Of a stretch of DNA of 64,000 nucleotides, positions 32,901 to 41,159 are shown piece after piece. The DNA lies in the NCBI RefSeq assembly GCF_013155275.1, contig NZ_JABJXS010000013.1, positions 1-64,000 of the forward strand. Reading direction: 5' to 3'. Positions within the stretch are counted from its first letter, which is position 1; each line of letters begins with the position of its first letter. The translations under genes were made by a program, and so were the position numbers. The stretch is from Brenneria sp. hezel4-2-4 (GTDB taxonomy: Bacteria; Pseudomonadota; Gammaproteobacteria; Enterobacterales; Enterobacteriaceae). The notes beneath the pieces were generated by a model. That model did not search any database. It saw only the letters and a program-made list of their open reading frames with translations, and was not told where the DNA came from.

Positions 32901-33232
32901 TGCTGCTCAAGATCGTTAACGGACTGATTATCCGGGACAGTCGACGGCTTATCGTCCTCTGCCGCGATCAGGCGGCGCAGCTCCTGTGTCAGCTTGGGAA
33001 AATCATCAATGACGCGCTGGTATTGGGCCGCGCGCTCAATCGACTCCTTGCGCTCCTGCATGGCGTTCAGGGCGGACTGAAGTTCTTCGACAATCTCAGG
33101 CTGATCGGCGGCGCCTTTGTTCGCTTCCGCTTGCTGCAATTGCTGGCGTAACTGTGCCTCGCTGGGCGCCGTGGCGGCCAATGAGGCGGTGGATAACAAA
33201 CATCCCAGCAGAAAAGTGACGATCAGACGCAC
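29909..33232 (-). CDS. mscM: Miniconductance mechanosensitive channel MscM
   Basis: MscM (YjeP) is a large inner-membrane channel that opens under membrane tension. The 1107-residue product equals the E. coli length. A signal peptide (cleavage near SLAAT) is followed by a long periplasmic coiled-coil region (about 25-460, rich in Gln, Leu and Arg), several membrane helices (about 480-900), and the MscS core near residue 905-1000 (GLGFGLQEIFANFISGLIIL, EKPIRIGDTVTI, IVPNKAFITEQFINWSLSD). It sits just after psd, as in E. coli, and is likely co-transcribed with it. Confidence 0.95.
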   Translation of the reverse strand: MRLIVTFLLGCLLSTASLAATAPSEAQLRQQLQQAEANKGAADQPEIVEELQSALNAMQERKESIERAAQYQRVIDDFPKLTQELRRLIAAEDDKPSTVPDNQSVNDLEQQILQISSQLLEQARQLQQEQDRLRDIGDSLGQLPQQQTEASRALSDAERRIQSLGSPATPLGQAQLAALQAESALRKSRVDELELAQLSASNRQELSRLRAELYKKRHDRLDIQLQALRSSINSLRQREAEQALERTELLAEQSGELPSVISSLLTVNRELSVALNQQAQRMDLIASQQRQAATHTLQVRQALSTIREQAQWLGVSPVLGETLRAQVARLPEMPKPQLLDSDMAQLRVQRLHFEDLINKPSDAEQAKQDDGTPLTSTQQRILTDQLRTQRDLLTSLISGCDTQILELTKLKVANNQLEDALRETREAAHRYLFWVADVDPITFSYPLKLVQDLTRLLSLDTLTQLSSAMVMMVTSRETVMPLLGALLLVGFSISSRRHYHAFLERASGRVGKVTLDHFMLTLRTVFWSILTALPLPVLWAALGYGLQNAWPYPVAVAIGDSVTATVPLMWVVMISASFAHPQGLFIVHFRWSPDRVARAMRYYRLSIAFIVPLIMALITFDKLNDREFSSTLGRLCFILLCMALALVTTGLKRAGIPLYLDKEGLGENSVNRAMWNLMICAPLAAALASCIGYLATAQALLARLETSVSIWFFLLVVYHIIRRWMLIQRRRIAFDRAKQRRSEILAQRARGEDDSPPGAQHETSSEVIEEPVVDLDAISAKSLQLVRSILTLIALVSVIVLWSEIHSAFAFMENISLWDVSSTVRGVESVQSITLGSVLIAILIFIITAQLVRNLPALLELALLQHLDLSPGSGYAITTISKYILMLIGCLMGFSLIGIEWSKLQWLVAALGVGLGFGLQEIFANFISGLIILFEKPIRIGDTVTIRELTGNIMRINTRATTISDWDRKEIIVPNKAFITEQFINWSLSDSVTRVVLTIPAPADADSKEVTDLLMDAVSRCSLILDTPAPEAFLVDLQQGIQIFELRIFAAEMGHRMPLRHELHQLILENYRKHNMVMPFPPFQVRMDSLSRKGRTTTSGNRTAGSL

Positions 33233-33290
33233 GCTTAGCCTACCTTTAACTTACAACAATGACGGGTGGTTATTTACGGCGCATGGGGCT

Positions 33291-34250
33291 TCACCCCGGA
33301 TTGGCCGTCGTGTCGGTATCAACATTCACAGCAACATGCTGCTGCCCGGCCGTTTCCGCGGGTGAAACATCGAACGCCTGCTCATCACTCGCTATTTCAG
33401 CAAAAGGTTCACCCACGCGGGTCACACTAAGGCTGCCGAGGTGAGCGGAAAATTGCAGCCGCTGGGATGAAAACAGATTAATCACCGTAGACCCCAGTTT
33501 AAAACGGCCCATTTCCTCACCTTTGGTCAGCGCAATGGCGCCTTCTGTTCCCGCCGATGGGTAAGTCCAGCGTTTAACAATGCCTTCCCGCGGCGGAGTG
33601 ACCGTTCCCGCCCACACGGTTTCAATACTACCGACAATGGTTGCGCCAACCAGAATCTGCGCCAGCGGGCCAAACTCGGTATCGAACAGGCAAATCACGC
33701 GCTCATTACGGGCAAACAGATTGGGGACGTTTTCCGCGGTCAGAAGATTCACGGAAAACAAATCGCCGGGAACATAGATCATTTCCCGCAGCACGCCGTC
33801 ACAGGGCATGTGAACGCGGTGATAGTCGCGCGGCGACAGATAGGTGGTGGCGAACAACCCGCCGCGGAACAACTCCGCCATCACATAATTTCCCGCCAGC
33901 AGCGCTTCCAGCGAGTAGTGGTGATTTTTGGCCTGAATCAGTTTACCGTCGGTGATCGCGCCCAACTGAGACAGCACGCCGTCAGCGGGTTGAACCAGAC
34001 GATGGGCATGGGGATCGATCGGACGGACTTCCGGCCGCAACGGACGGACGAAAAACGCGTTGAAAGAGCGATAGGCGGCGGTATCAGCCTGCTGTGCTTC
34101 CAGCATGTTGACCTTGTAGTAACGGACAAACAGATCGATAACCAGCTTGGTAAGCTTACCCGCCTGTTTATCGGCTCCCCAGCCGGCCAAACGGGTCAGC
34201 CAGATTTTGGGAAGCCAATACTGTAATTTAATTTTTATGCTATCCAGCAC
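33291..34250 (-). CDS. psd: Phosphatidylserine decarboxylase proenzyme
   Basis: Psd makes phosphatidylethanolamine from phosphatidylserine at the inner membrane. The 319-residue proenzyme cleaves itself at the Gly-Ser bond of the LGST motif ([11 protein letters not shown], near residue 254) to form the pyruvoyl group. The region [16 protein letters not shown] contains conserved catalytic residues. The start is GTG at 34250, after AGAGG. The C-terminal tail after SVTRVGEPF is variable in the family. It lies 58 bases upstream of mscM. Confidence 0.96.
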   Translation of the reverse strand: MLDSIKIKLQYWLPKIWLTRLAGWGADKQAGKLTKLVIDLFVRYYKVNMLEAQQADTAAYRSFNAFFVRPLRPEVRPIDPHAHRLVQPADGVLSQLGAITDGKLIQAKNHHYSLEALLAGNYVMAELFRGGLFATTYLSPRDYHRVHMPCDGVLREMIYVPGDLFSVNLLTAENVPNLFARNERVICLFDTEFGPLAQILVGATIVGSIETVWAGTVTPPREGIVKRWTYPSAGTEGAIALTKGEEMGRFKLGSTVINLFSSQRLQFSAHLGSLSVTRVGEPFAEIASDEQAFDVSPAETAGQQHVAVNVDTDTTANPG

Positions 34251-34327
34251 GGTGAGCCTCTTGGATTAGTATGCGCCATGAAATAGGGGATAAAGGCGGC
34301 GCATTGTAGCGATGGATACGATAAATG

Positions 34328-35377
34328 TCAGTTATCCGTATCGGAAAAGGTTTTACGTGTTTTTACCTGAGCCATGCTTTCCAGAATACGGTGATAGTTA
34401 TCAAAGCGCTCGGCGGCGATGTCGCCACGTTCAAGCGCGGCGTTAATCGCGCAGCCGGGGTCGTTTTCATGACGGCAATCCCGGAATTTGCAACTGCCGA
34501 TGTAGTCCCGAAACTCAATGAAACCGCGGGTAATCTGATCCGGCTCCAGATGCCAGAGACCAAATTCGCGCACGCCGGGCGAGTCGATGACATCTCCGCC
34601 GTGCGGGAAGTGATAAAGCCGCGCCGCCGTGGTGGTGTGCTGCCCCAGCCCTGAGTTATCAGAAACCTCATTAACCAGAATACGTTCTTCGCCCAGCGCG
34701 AGCAGGGCATTGAGCAGGCTGGATTTGCCGACCCCTGATTGTCCGGCGAAAATACTGATACGGCCGGTTAGCGCCTGTTCCAGTTCCTCGATCCCTTGAT
34801 TCGTATGGCTTGACACCATAATCACCGGGTACTTGAGCGCCCGGTAGATATCCATCAGCTCATTGACGAACTGATAGGCTTCATCATCCAGCAGATCGAT
34901 CTTGTTCAGCACGATCAGCGGTTCGACCTCCAGCGTTTCACAGGCGACCAGATAACGATCGATAATATTGAGCGACAGTTCAGGAAGAATGGCGGAAACG
35001 ATCACGATCTGATCAATGTTGGCGGCGATCGGTTTAACACCGTCATAGTAGTCAGGGCGCGTCAGCACGGAGTGACGCGGATGGACGGCTTCAACGATCC
35101 CGCTGATGCCCGCCAGCGACTCGTTGCCGGCGCGCCAGACGACGCGGTCGCCGGTGACCAGCGACTTAATGGTGCGGCGGATGTTACAACGATGCACCAC
35201 GCCATCGGCCGCTTCCACATCGGCATGCATACCAAAGCGGCTGATAATAATGCCTTCCTGAGCCTCGCCCAGTTGGCTATCCTCCCACTCGATCTTGCTA
35301 TCCGCGTGCTTAAGGCGGCGCTGATGATTGGCGCTGACTCGACGCTCTTGCCCTTTCGACAGTTTCTTTTTGCTCAC
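34328..35377 (-). CDS. rsgA: Ribosome small-subunit-dependent GTPase RsgA
   Basis: RsgA checks late maturation of the 30S subunit. The 349-residue product has an N-terminal OB fold (near 60-110), a circularly permuted GTPase with motifs in the order NKID (G4), [11 protein letters not shown] (G1) and DSPGVREFG (G3), and a zinc site made of Cys and His in [16 protein letters not shown]. The start ATG 35377 begins [13 protein letters not shown]. It is divergent from orn. Confidence 0.97.
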   Translation of the reverse strand: MSKKKLSKGQERRVSANHQRRLKHADSKIEWEDSQLGEAQEGIIISRFGMHADVEAADGVVHRCNIRRTIKSLVTGDRVVWRAGNESLAGISGIVEAVHPRHSVLTRPDYYDGVKPIAANIDQIVIVSAILPELSLNIIDRYLVACETLEVEPLIVLNKIDLLDDEAYQFVNELMDIYRALKYPVIMVSSHTNQGIEELEQALTGRISIFAGQSGVGKSSLLNALLALGEERILVNEVSDNSGLGQHTTTAARLYHFPHGGDVIDSPGVREFGLWHLEPDQITRGFIEFRDYIGSCKFRDCRHENDPGCAINAALERGDIAAERFDNYHRILESMAQVKTRKTFSDTDN

Positions 35378-35543
35378 TGAGCCTCACTTAATACTATGAT
35401 TATCGCCACGGCACTGATTATCGCCCGCGGCGATTGAAGCGACTATAATACACCCTATTTGATTAATGCTGGTCACTTAAGCGTTGACGTGCTGTTGTCG
35501 TCAACAGGCGGGTAACAGCACAAGGCTAAACAGGAATACCACG

Positions 35544-36086
35544 ATGGTAGATGAAAATAACCTAATCTGGATCGATCTTGAAATGACAGGGTTGGATCCT
35601 GAACGGGATCGCATCATTGAAATTGCAACGCTGGTGACCGACGCCAATCTCAATGTCTTAGCTGAGGGCCCTGTTTTGGCCGTCCATCAGCCGGATAGCC
35701 AGTTGGCGCTGATGGATGACTGGAACGTGCGTACCCATGGGGCCAGCGGTTTGATCGACCGGGTGAAAGCCAGCTCGGTTGATGAACGCACGGCGGAGTT
35801 AGAGACGCTGGCTTTCCTGCAACATTGGGTGCCGGCGGGGAAATCGCCGATTTGCGGTAACAGTATCGGGCAGGATCGGCGTTTTCTGTTCCGCTATATG
35901 CCTGAACTGGAAGCCTACTTCCATTACCGCTATCTGGATGTCAGTACGCTGAAAGAGCTGGCTCGCCGCTGGAAACCAGAGATTCTGGCCGGTTTTAAAA
36001 AGCAGGGCACGCATCAGGCGATGGATGATATCCGAGAGTCGCTGGCGGAGCTGGCTTATTATCGGGAGCATTTTATTCAGCTATAG
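35544..36086 (+). CDS. orn: Oligoribonuclease
   Basis: Orn degrades very short RNAs, including pGpG, to mononucleotides. The 180-residue product has the DEDD-family residues in [27 protein letters not shown] and [20 protein letters not shown] 35544, after CAGGAAT, gives the conserved N-terminus; codons upstream to 35484 are not conserved. It precedes tRNA-Gly as in E. coli. Confidence 0.97.
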   Translation: MVDENNLIWIDLEMTGLDPERDRIIEIATLVTDANLNVLAEGPVLAVHQPDSQLALMDDWNVRTHGASGLIDRVKASSVDERTAELETLAFLQHWVPAGKSPICGNSIGQDRRFLFRYMPELEAYFHYRYLDVSTLKELARRWKPEILAGFKKQGTHQAMDDIRESLAELAYYREHFIQL

Positions 36087-36228
36087 CGCGGCGCGGCGAT
36101 GATCAGGCGGCGCTCGGCGTGATGACCGACAGGAGAATCAGCCCGGCGGTCTCCATGCTGATGGATGAACATATTCGCGCCGTGTTGCTCTTTTTATCGG
36201 CAGTCAGATGTTTTTTCATTTTCGGGGG

Positions 36229-36256
36229 TTGCGGTCGAAAGGATTTCTCGTATAAT
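36229..36256 (+). promoter_or_regulatory. Promoter of the first tRNA-Gly
   Basis: A TTGCGG -35 box (36229) and a perfect TATAAT -10 box (36251) are 16 bases apart. They are followed by a GC-rich GCGCACCCC, typical of stringently controlled stable-RNA promoters. The tRNA starts about 50 bases further on. Confidence 0.8.
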
Positions 36257-36307
36257 GCGCACCCCGTACCGGTACAGAATTTCGTATCCGGTTCGGCACT
36301 TTCCCGG

Positions 36308-36400
<93 letters not shown>

Positions 36401-36425
36401 AGCCACCAACGTCTGTAGGTCTATG

Positions 36426-36450
36426 AAAAAAGAGCGAAAAGCTCTTTTTT
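36426..36450 (+). terminator. Terminator after the first tRNA-Gly
   Basis: AAAAAAGAGC and GCTCTTTTTT pair perfectly around a GAAAA loop. A near-identical terminator follows the second tRNA-Gly at 58927. Confidence 0.85.
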
Positions 36451-36610
36451 TGTTTCCAAAGCAATCCATTGAAAACCACCCACAGCCAGCCTTTTTAAGG
36501 CCAGAATTGAGGCCAAAAAAACAGGGTGGCAACGCGTTCCTGATTGTTGCTGGGATCAAATAAAGGCAATGACAAGCATAGAGCCTGAGTCTCAACTTGG
36601 AGCTCTTGTC

Positions 36611-38029
36611 ATGGCACTTTCCGATTTGATTATCCGGCAGGCTAAAGCCAACGGTAAAACCTGTTATCTTCCTGATTGTGATGGACTCGGTCTGGTTGTT
36701 TCGCCGGTGGGAGGTAAGTCATGGCATTTCCGCTATTACTGGCTGGGTAAACAGAAGCGCCTCTCTCTGGGCCGTTATCCTGAAATCGGCTTACGCAAAG
36801 CGCGCGCATTGCGAGATGACGCTCGCGAGCTGTTGGCTAAAGGCATCAACCCCTGCACTGTTCGCAAACAAAAGCGGCAGGCCGCGCGTCTGGCCGCCGG
36901 ACACAGCTTCAAAGCCGTCTATTCCCTTTGGCTTGACCATCGCAGACTCGAACTCAGAGAAGGGCGGCAAAGTACCCTGTCGCAAATCCAGCGTATTTTT
37001 TCTAAAGATGTGCTGCCCATTCTGGGCGAGCGTTCGATCTTTGAGATCCGTCGCTCTGACCTGCTGGAGGTGATTGCCCGTATTGAACGGCGCAAGGCGC
37101 TGACCATCGCGAAAAAGGTGCGTACGTGATTTAACCAGCTGTTTCGCTTTGCGCTGGTGAAAATCGAAGGGCTGGAAACTAACCCGGCGTCGGATTTGGA
37201 CGTGGTGGCGGCTCCTAAGCCACCTGTCAGGCATAATCCCTATCTCGCTATCCACGAGCTGCCGTTATTACTCCGGAAGCTGAGCAACTACGCAGGCGAT
37301 ATGCAAACGCAGCTTGGCATCCGGTTGTTGCTATTGACCGGGGTTCGCACCGGAGAACTGCGGCTGGCAACGCCGGATCAGTTCGATCTGAAGCGTGAGC
37401 TATGGATCATCCCGCCGGAGAATATAAAGCAGTTGCAGAACGCTATGCGCAGGCACGGCAAGAATGGTCAGGCTATTCCGCCATACGTTGTGCCGTTACC
37501 CGCTCAGGCGCTCGACATTGTGCATCATCTGCTGGCGCAGATGAAACCGGCTCAAACATATCTGCTGACCCACCGTAGCGATTTAAAGAAACGCATCAGT
37601 GAAAATACGCTTAATAGCGCACTGCGCCGTATGGGGTATGCGGAACAACTTACCGGCCACGGTATTCGCGCCACCATCTCGACGGCGCTTAATGAAATCG
37701 GCTATCCCAAAATCTGGATTGAGGCGCAGCTTTCCCACGCCGACCCCAACAAAGTCAGCGCGGCCTACAATCATGCGCAGTATGTGGAACAGCGGCGGCG
37801 CATGATGCAGGAGTGGGCGGATAGGCTGGATCGCTGGGCGGCGAACGGAGCCGGTGAGGTTAATTATGGCGTTGCAAAAATCAGCGTACTTGAAAACACG
37901 CTGAAAGCCATGCAGACGGTCGGATGCTGCCCGGTGATGGCATACCGTTTTTACGTGAGTTTATTTTGCAATGAGCAGGTTATCCCTTTTTCCACTGAAC
38001 GACTTCACCGTCATATAGTTTCAGGATGA
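36611..38029 (+). pseudogene. P4-type tyrosine integrase interrupted by an in-frame TGA
   Basis: The gene would encode about 470 residues. It starts at ATG 36611 after a GGAG site (MALSDLIIRQAKANGK, the usual P4-integrase start) and has the DUF4102-like arm-binding domain (LSLGRYPEIGLRKARALRDDA). A TGA at 37127 stops it at KKVRT; the same frame continues as FNQLFRFALVKIEGLE, where homologues, from memory, have Trp, so TGG has become TGA. The catalytic domain after the stop is intact: Arg in TGVRTGELR, HGIR, SHADP and the tyrosine in AAYNHAQY. It may be a dead gene, a read-through product or a sequence error. The C-terminus overlaps the convergent XRE gene by 50 bases. Confidence 0.85.
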
Positions 38030-38249
38030 TGTCTGCAAAGTCGTCGTCAAGGGTATAAAAATAGCTTTCAGGGACGTTAAGAACGCGGGCAAAGGCGCAC
38101 ATCGTTTCAAATGTTGGGCGATGTGTGCCGCTTTCATACTGGGAGACACGCGACCGCGCGGTGGCTTCTTCAATCCCAGCGAGTACCCCCAATTTTTCCT
38201 GCGTCATTTGGGCACGCAGGCGGGCAGCTTTAAGGCGAGCAGGTAACAT
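37980..38249 (-). CDS. XRE-family helix-turn-helix regulator, copy 1
   Basis: The 89-residue protein is mostly one HTH domain: ARLKAARLRAQMTQEKLGVLAGI, then RSRVSQYESGTHRPTFETMCAFARVLNVPESYFYTLDD. Start ATG 38249 (MLPARL) is chosen to match copy 2; an earlier in-frame ATG at 38291 exists. It is about 80% identical to the product of copy 2 for its first 70 residues, and the upstream DNA is also duplicated. Small XRE proteins of this type act as phage-like or element repressors. The targets are unknown, but the duplicated promoter boxes upstream are candidates. Confidence 0.8.
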   Translation of the reverse strand: MLPARLKAARLRAQMTQEKLGVLAGIEEATARSRVSQYESGTHRPTFETMCAFARVLNVPESYFYTLDDDFADIILKLYDGEVVQWKKG

Positions 38250-38351
38250 AGTGACACCATCAATAATCAATATTGATGTCATGTTTAGCATTGCTTTACA
38301 GGCGAGTTGCTTAGAGTCCCTGAACAGAGTCAGCTTGAGATAAGAGAAAGG

Positions 38352-38615
38352 TCATAGGGAATGCGCTTTATATTGGCGATAAAGGTCGAGCAGCATGGCC
38401 GCAAATTTATCATCAAGGGTGTAGAAATAACCCTCCGGCACATGTAGCACCTTCGCAAAGGCGCACATCATTTCGAATGTCGGGCGATGTATCCCATTTT
38501 CATACTGCGAGACGCGTGACCGCGCGGTTTCCTCTTCAATACCTGCCAGCGTACCCAGTTTTTCCTGAGTAAGATGCGCGTTTAACCGTGCGGATTTAAG
38601 ACGTCCGGGAAGCAT
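38352..38615 (-). CDS. XRE-family helix-turn-helix regulator, copy 2
   Basis: The 87-residue protein (MLPGRLKSARLNAHLTQEKLG, HRPTFEMMCAFAKVLHVPEGYFYTLDD) is a paralogue of the neighbouring gene. Its C-terminal tail differs (LYRQYKAHSL against LYDGEVVQWKKG). Start ATG 38615 is chosen; ATG 38624 is possible. It is divergent from the Ner-like gene, with a shared 105-bp control region, the usual layout of an element's repressor and counter-repressor. Confidence 0.8.
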   Translation of the reverse strand: MLPGRLKSARLNAHLTQEKLGTLAGIEEETARSRVSQYENGIHRPTFEMMCAFAKVLHVPEGYFYTLDDKFAAMLLDLYRQYKAHSL

Positions 38616-38637
38616 GATCAACACCCTAGATAAGCTA

Positions 38638-38666
38638 TTGACTTAGTGTTTAGCATTACTTAACAT
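38638..38666 (+). promoter_or_regulatory. Promoter toward the Ner-like gene with conserved spacer element
   Basis: TTGACT and TAACAT boxes are 17 bases apart. The spacer contains TGTTTAGCATTACT, which recurs at 38282 (TGTTTAGCATTGCT) in the other copy of the duplication, there also between a TTGATG and a TTACAG box 17 bases apart. Conservation of this element makes it a likely operator for the XRE proteins. Confidence 0.5.
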
Positions 38667-38720
38667 CGTAGTTGTTTAGAGATGCTGAACATGGCGGATA
38701 AAATCATGGGGGAGAGGGTA

Positions 38721-38966
38721 ATGAACGTTAATGACTGGCATCCGGCGGATATTATCGCTGGTTTGAGAAAACGTGGCACAACGCTGGCGGCGATCTCCAG
38801 AGAGGCGGGATTAGCGTCATCTACATTGGCAAATGCGCTAACGCGACACTGGCCGAAGGGCGAGCGCTTGATTGCCGAAGCGTTGAACAAACGGCCGGAA
38901 GAGATCTGGCCTTCCCGCTATCAGGGCATCAGCCGTGGTCAGGGTGGGGAAGGGGAGCAGGATTGA
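38721..38966 (+). CDS. Ner-like DNA-binding protein (Mu Ner / SfsB type)
   Basis: The 81-residue protein starts at ATG 38721 after GGGGGAGAGGG. The pattern DWHPADIIAGLRKRGTTLAAISREAGLASSTLANALTRHWPKGE (residues 4-46) ending in RPEEIWPSRY is that of phage Mu Ner, E. coli SfsB/Nlp and similar regulators. Ner proteins turn down early transposon or phage transcription. It faces away from XRE copy 2. About 170 bases follow with no gene before the next integrase on the other strand. Confidence 0.82.
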   Translation: MNVNDWHPADIIAGLRKRGTTLAAISREAGLASSTLANALTRHWPKGERLIAEALNKRPEEIWPSRYQGISRGQGGEGEQD

Positions 38967-39134
38967 AAACTTGAAGGGGCTTGATGGCTGTTTATGACGT
39001 CGTCTGCTGGCAGCCGCGACTGGGATATCGTGAAATAGGGCAGAGTGCCTTTTCCCTTTTTCTAGCAGGTCCGTTGCCCCTTAATATCTATTCCCTTCGG
39101 CCATTTCCTGCCTTTTTGATCCAGAAGACCCTTT

Positions 39135-39998
39135 TTATCGTCCAAGATAGAGCGACACGATCTGTAATCTTTCATGCCCCAGTTCCCGACTAATGATTTG
39201 CCGCGCTTCACGGTCGATGGTTTGTTGTTCCTGCGTCAGGTGGTTATAGCCGGGGCCACCGGCGGCGGGTGCCAGCCAGCCGGTCAGGATTTCATAGCGC
39301 ATCTGGGCGTAACGATGGCGTAAACCGTGCATGCCGCTGAGTCCGGCGTTTTTACACTGGCCGTCATACAGATGCCGCTGCTGGATATAGGTTTTCTGCG
39401 CCGGGATTAGCGAACCGGCTCCCGCCAGCGCGTGGGCTTCATCCAGCACGGCCCGTTGTTCTGGTGTGGTGATGGGGACGGTACGTGCTTTACCGCCTTT
39501 GGTCCATGTGCCTTTCAATGCGATATGGTCGCCCCGGTCGGCATAGCGGGGCTGGAACAGCAGGCACTCTTTGCGGCGTAGCCCAAAGGCAGCCTGCAAA
39601 CGCAAACTCATTTTTACCTGCGGGTCGCGGATACAGTCGAGCCGGTCGTTCAGCGTTTGGGCTTTATTCTGATTGGTGACATAGCGACGTTTGGGAATGC
39701 CCAACTGGTCGTTGTCGGCGGGCAGCAGGCCCGGTTTGCCAATCTTCTCCGCCCACCAGCGCAGATGCGCCAGCCGATTCTTTAGTGTGCCGGCGGATAA
39801 ATCCTCTGATTGCCAGCGCGTCAGCAGGGTGTTGATATGCTTACCTTTAAGCGAAGTAGCGCGCATTTGCCGGAAACCGGCTTCGCGCAACTGTCGGGCC
39901 ATCAGCGTAAGAGACCGTTTTCTGTCAGCCTGCGTGGTATGGCTGCCGTCCCGGTTGCGTCGGCAAAGCTGGTTCAGCGTCCATGTCAGGTCATCCAT
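39135..39998 (-). CDS. Tyrosine recombinase of the Integrase_1 type
   Basis: The 287-residue protein has an N-terminal SAM-like core-binding part (DLTWTLNQLCRRNRDGSHTTQADRK spread over residues 3-27, then RWWAEKIGKPGLLP) and a catalytic domain with Arg in FGLRRKECLLFQ, a lysine region TWTKGGKARTVPI, MHGLRHRYAQ (His-x-x-Arg-type box) and a final tyrosine in LGHERLQIVSLYLGR. The DUF-type integrase pair Phage_int_SAM_2/Integrase_1 is common on integrative elements of Enterobacterales. It is unrelated in sequence to the P4-type integrase 1 kb upstream. Since the latter is broken, this may be the only working recombinase of the island. Confidence 0.85.
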   Translation of the reverse strand: MDDLTWTLNQLCRRNRDGSHTTQADRKRSLTLMARQLREAGFRQMRATSLKGKHINTLLTRWQSEDLSAGTLKNRLAHLRWWAEKIGKPGLLPADNDQLGIPKRRYVTNQNKAQTLNDRLDCIRDPQVKMSLRLQAAFGLRRKECLLFQPRYADRGDHIALKGTWTKGGKARTVPITTPEQRAVLDEAHALAGAGSLIPAQKTYIQQRHLYDGQCKNAGLSGMHGLRHRYAQMRYEILTGWLAPAAGGPGYNHLTQEQQTIDREARQIISRELGHERLQIVSLYLGR

Positions 39999-40575
39999 AA
40001 TCAGCCTCCTCTTTGTCGCTTTTTTGCTACAGTAAAATCACTTGTTCTGAGAGGAAATCGGGTTAGTGTAATTGCCAACTCGCCGCATTTACTGCGACAA
40101 GATCCCCGAAGGGCAGGGGCCAGACGCTCAGAACGTCTGTTGCCTCAGATTGAGGCATCCGCCTTGTTTCCTGCTGGAAAGCCGGGCGGAGGGTATTGCC
40201 TGAAAAACGTGATAAAACCTCCTTTGTTGCAGATGGATGGAAAGAAAATGCGGGCCAGTGGCCCGCTGCGGATGAGGAACATTGATTAAATTGGGCCAGT
40301 AATACCTAAGAGAACGAAGGCTCAACTCTGTTTAGGAGCGACGCTGGGAATGAGCCGGAAGCGTCTGGATGGCTCCATCCTGATCGGACAGACACTCGCA
40401 GGAGCCAATGCCTTTGGGATGGCCGGATGGGTACGGCCAGCGCAGCATATACGCTGTGCCATGTTTCCGGTGTTCAGACCCACCGGAAGGTTGTTGCAGG
40501 GGCAGTATGCCGGAGCATCGTCATGCAGGCAGTAATGAATAGGGTGTTGCGCCAGCCCATATTGTTGCAGCGTTG

Positions 40576-40613
40576 CATCAAGCCGTCACTGCGGCGGCAG
40601 TGACGGCTTGATG
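40576..40613. other. Perfect 17-bp hairpin
   Basis: CATCAAGCCGTCACTGC at 40576-40592 is followed after GGCG by its exact reverse complement at 40597-40613. There is no T run, so it is not a standard terminator. It is the most stable hairpin in the non-coding stretch. Confidence 0.7.
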
Positions 40614-40767
40614 TTGGCGCAGAGCGAATAAACGCTAAATGCAGGGGCGGAGACAGTGTTATCTGCTAACGTCGAGGGTGAAGAAAGAACAGTGATTATT
40701 TGGTGTGAATCTTGATTTGAGCATGATGCTTTCTCAGACAGACATAACAGTAGCAAGGTGCGGTTAA

Positions 40768-40970
40768 ATCTGACAGTCGGCTAAGAGCATAGGCCGAGTG
40801 AAAACTTTTGGGTCGCAGAGACTGCCAATAATAGGGCCGAAAACCGAGTCCCTACGTAAAGTTTGACTCTTTGACCAGCCGATCTAATTCAGCTTTTGCA
40901 TAGATGAGAGGACTTCAGTTTTTGGTCAAGGCTTTCACACAGCCTGAGCGTAAAGCCGACTTCATGTCTA
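40768..40970 (+). repeat. Left inverted repeat of the nuclease-NTPase cassette
   Basis: This sequence returns in inverse orientation at 45966-46141. The best part, 40811-40886 against 46023-46097, differs at only a few positions over about 75 bases, including an identical AGGGCCGAAAACCGAGTCCC. The outer 13 bases (ATCTGACAGTCGG) differ at one base. The inner part contains insertions or deletions. It resembles the long terminal repeats of a mobile unit. Confidence 0.75.
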
Positions 40971-41159
40971 AGCAGCAATGATTCTAACTATCTAGATTAA
41001 CCGTGGCGGGTCAAATCGAAGGGCTCTATTATTTTGAATAATACTTGATATGTATACGATCATGCAGATATACGTAACTGACGCACCATCATCATTAAAG
41101 CACGCCACTGCTCCTTGTTATCAACATATAATACTGTATATAATTATATTATTGGATAA

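Larger units (their letters stand above)
39999..41159. other. Hairpin-rich non-coding stretch, 1.16 kb
   Basis: No convincing gene is visible. Several short stem-loops lie close together: CAGACG/CGTCTG (40121-40139), TGCCTCA/TGAGGCA (40141-40157), GCGGGCC/GGCCCGC (40250-40266) and the long one at 40576. This density suggests a structured RNA or DNA recombination site belonging to the neighbouring integrase element. From 40768 on, the sequence belongs to the left inverted repeat of the next cassette, followed by about 190 AT-rich bases. Confidence 0.55.

Noticed and set aside
40350-40535. Frame of 61 residues in the gene-free island stretch
   Set aside because: No ribosome site or motif. The stretch is better explained by stem-loops.
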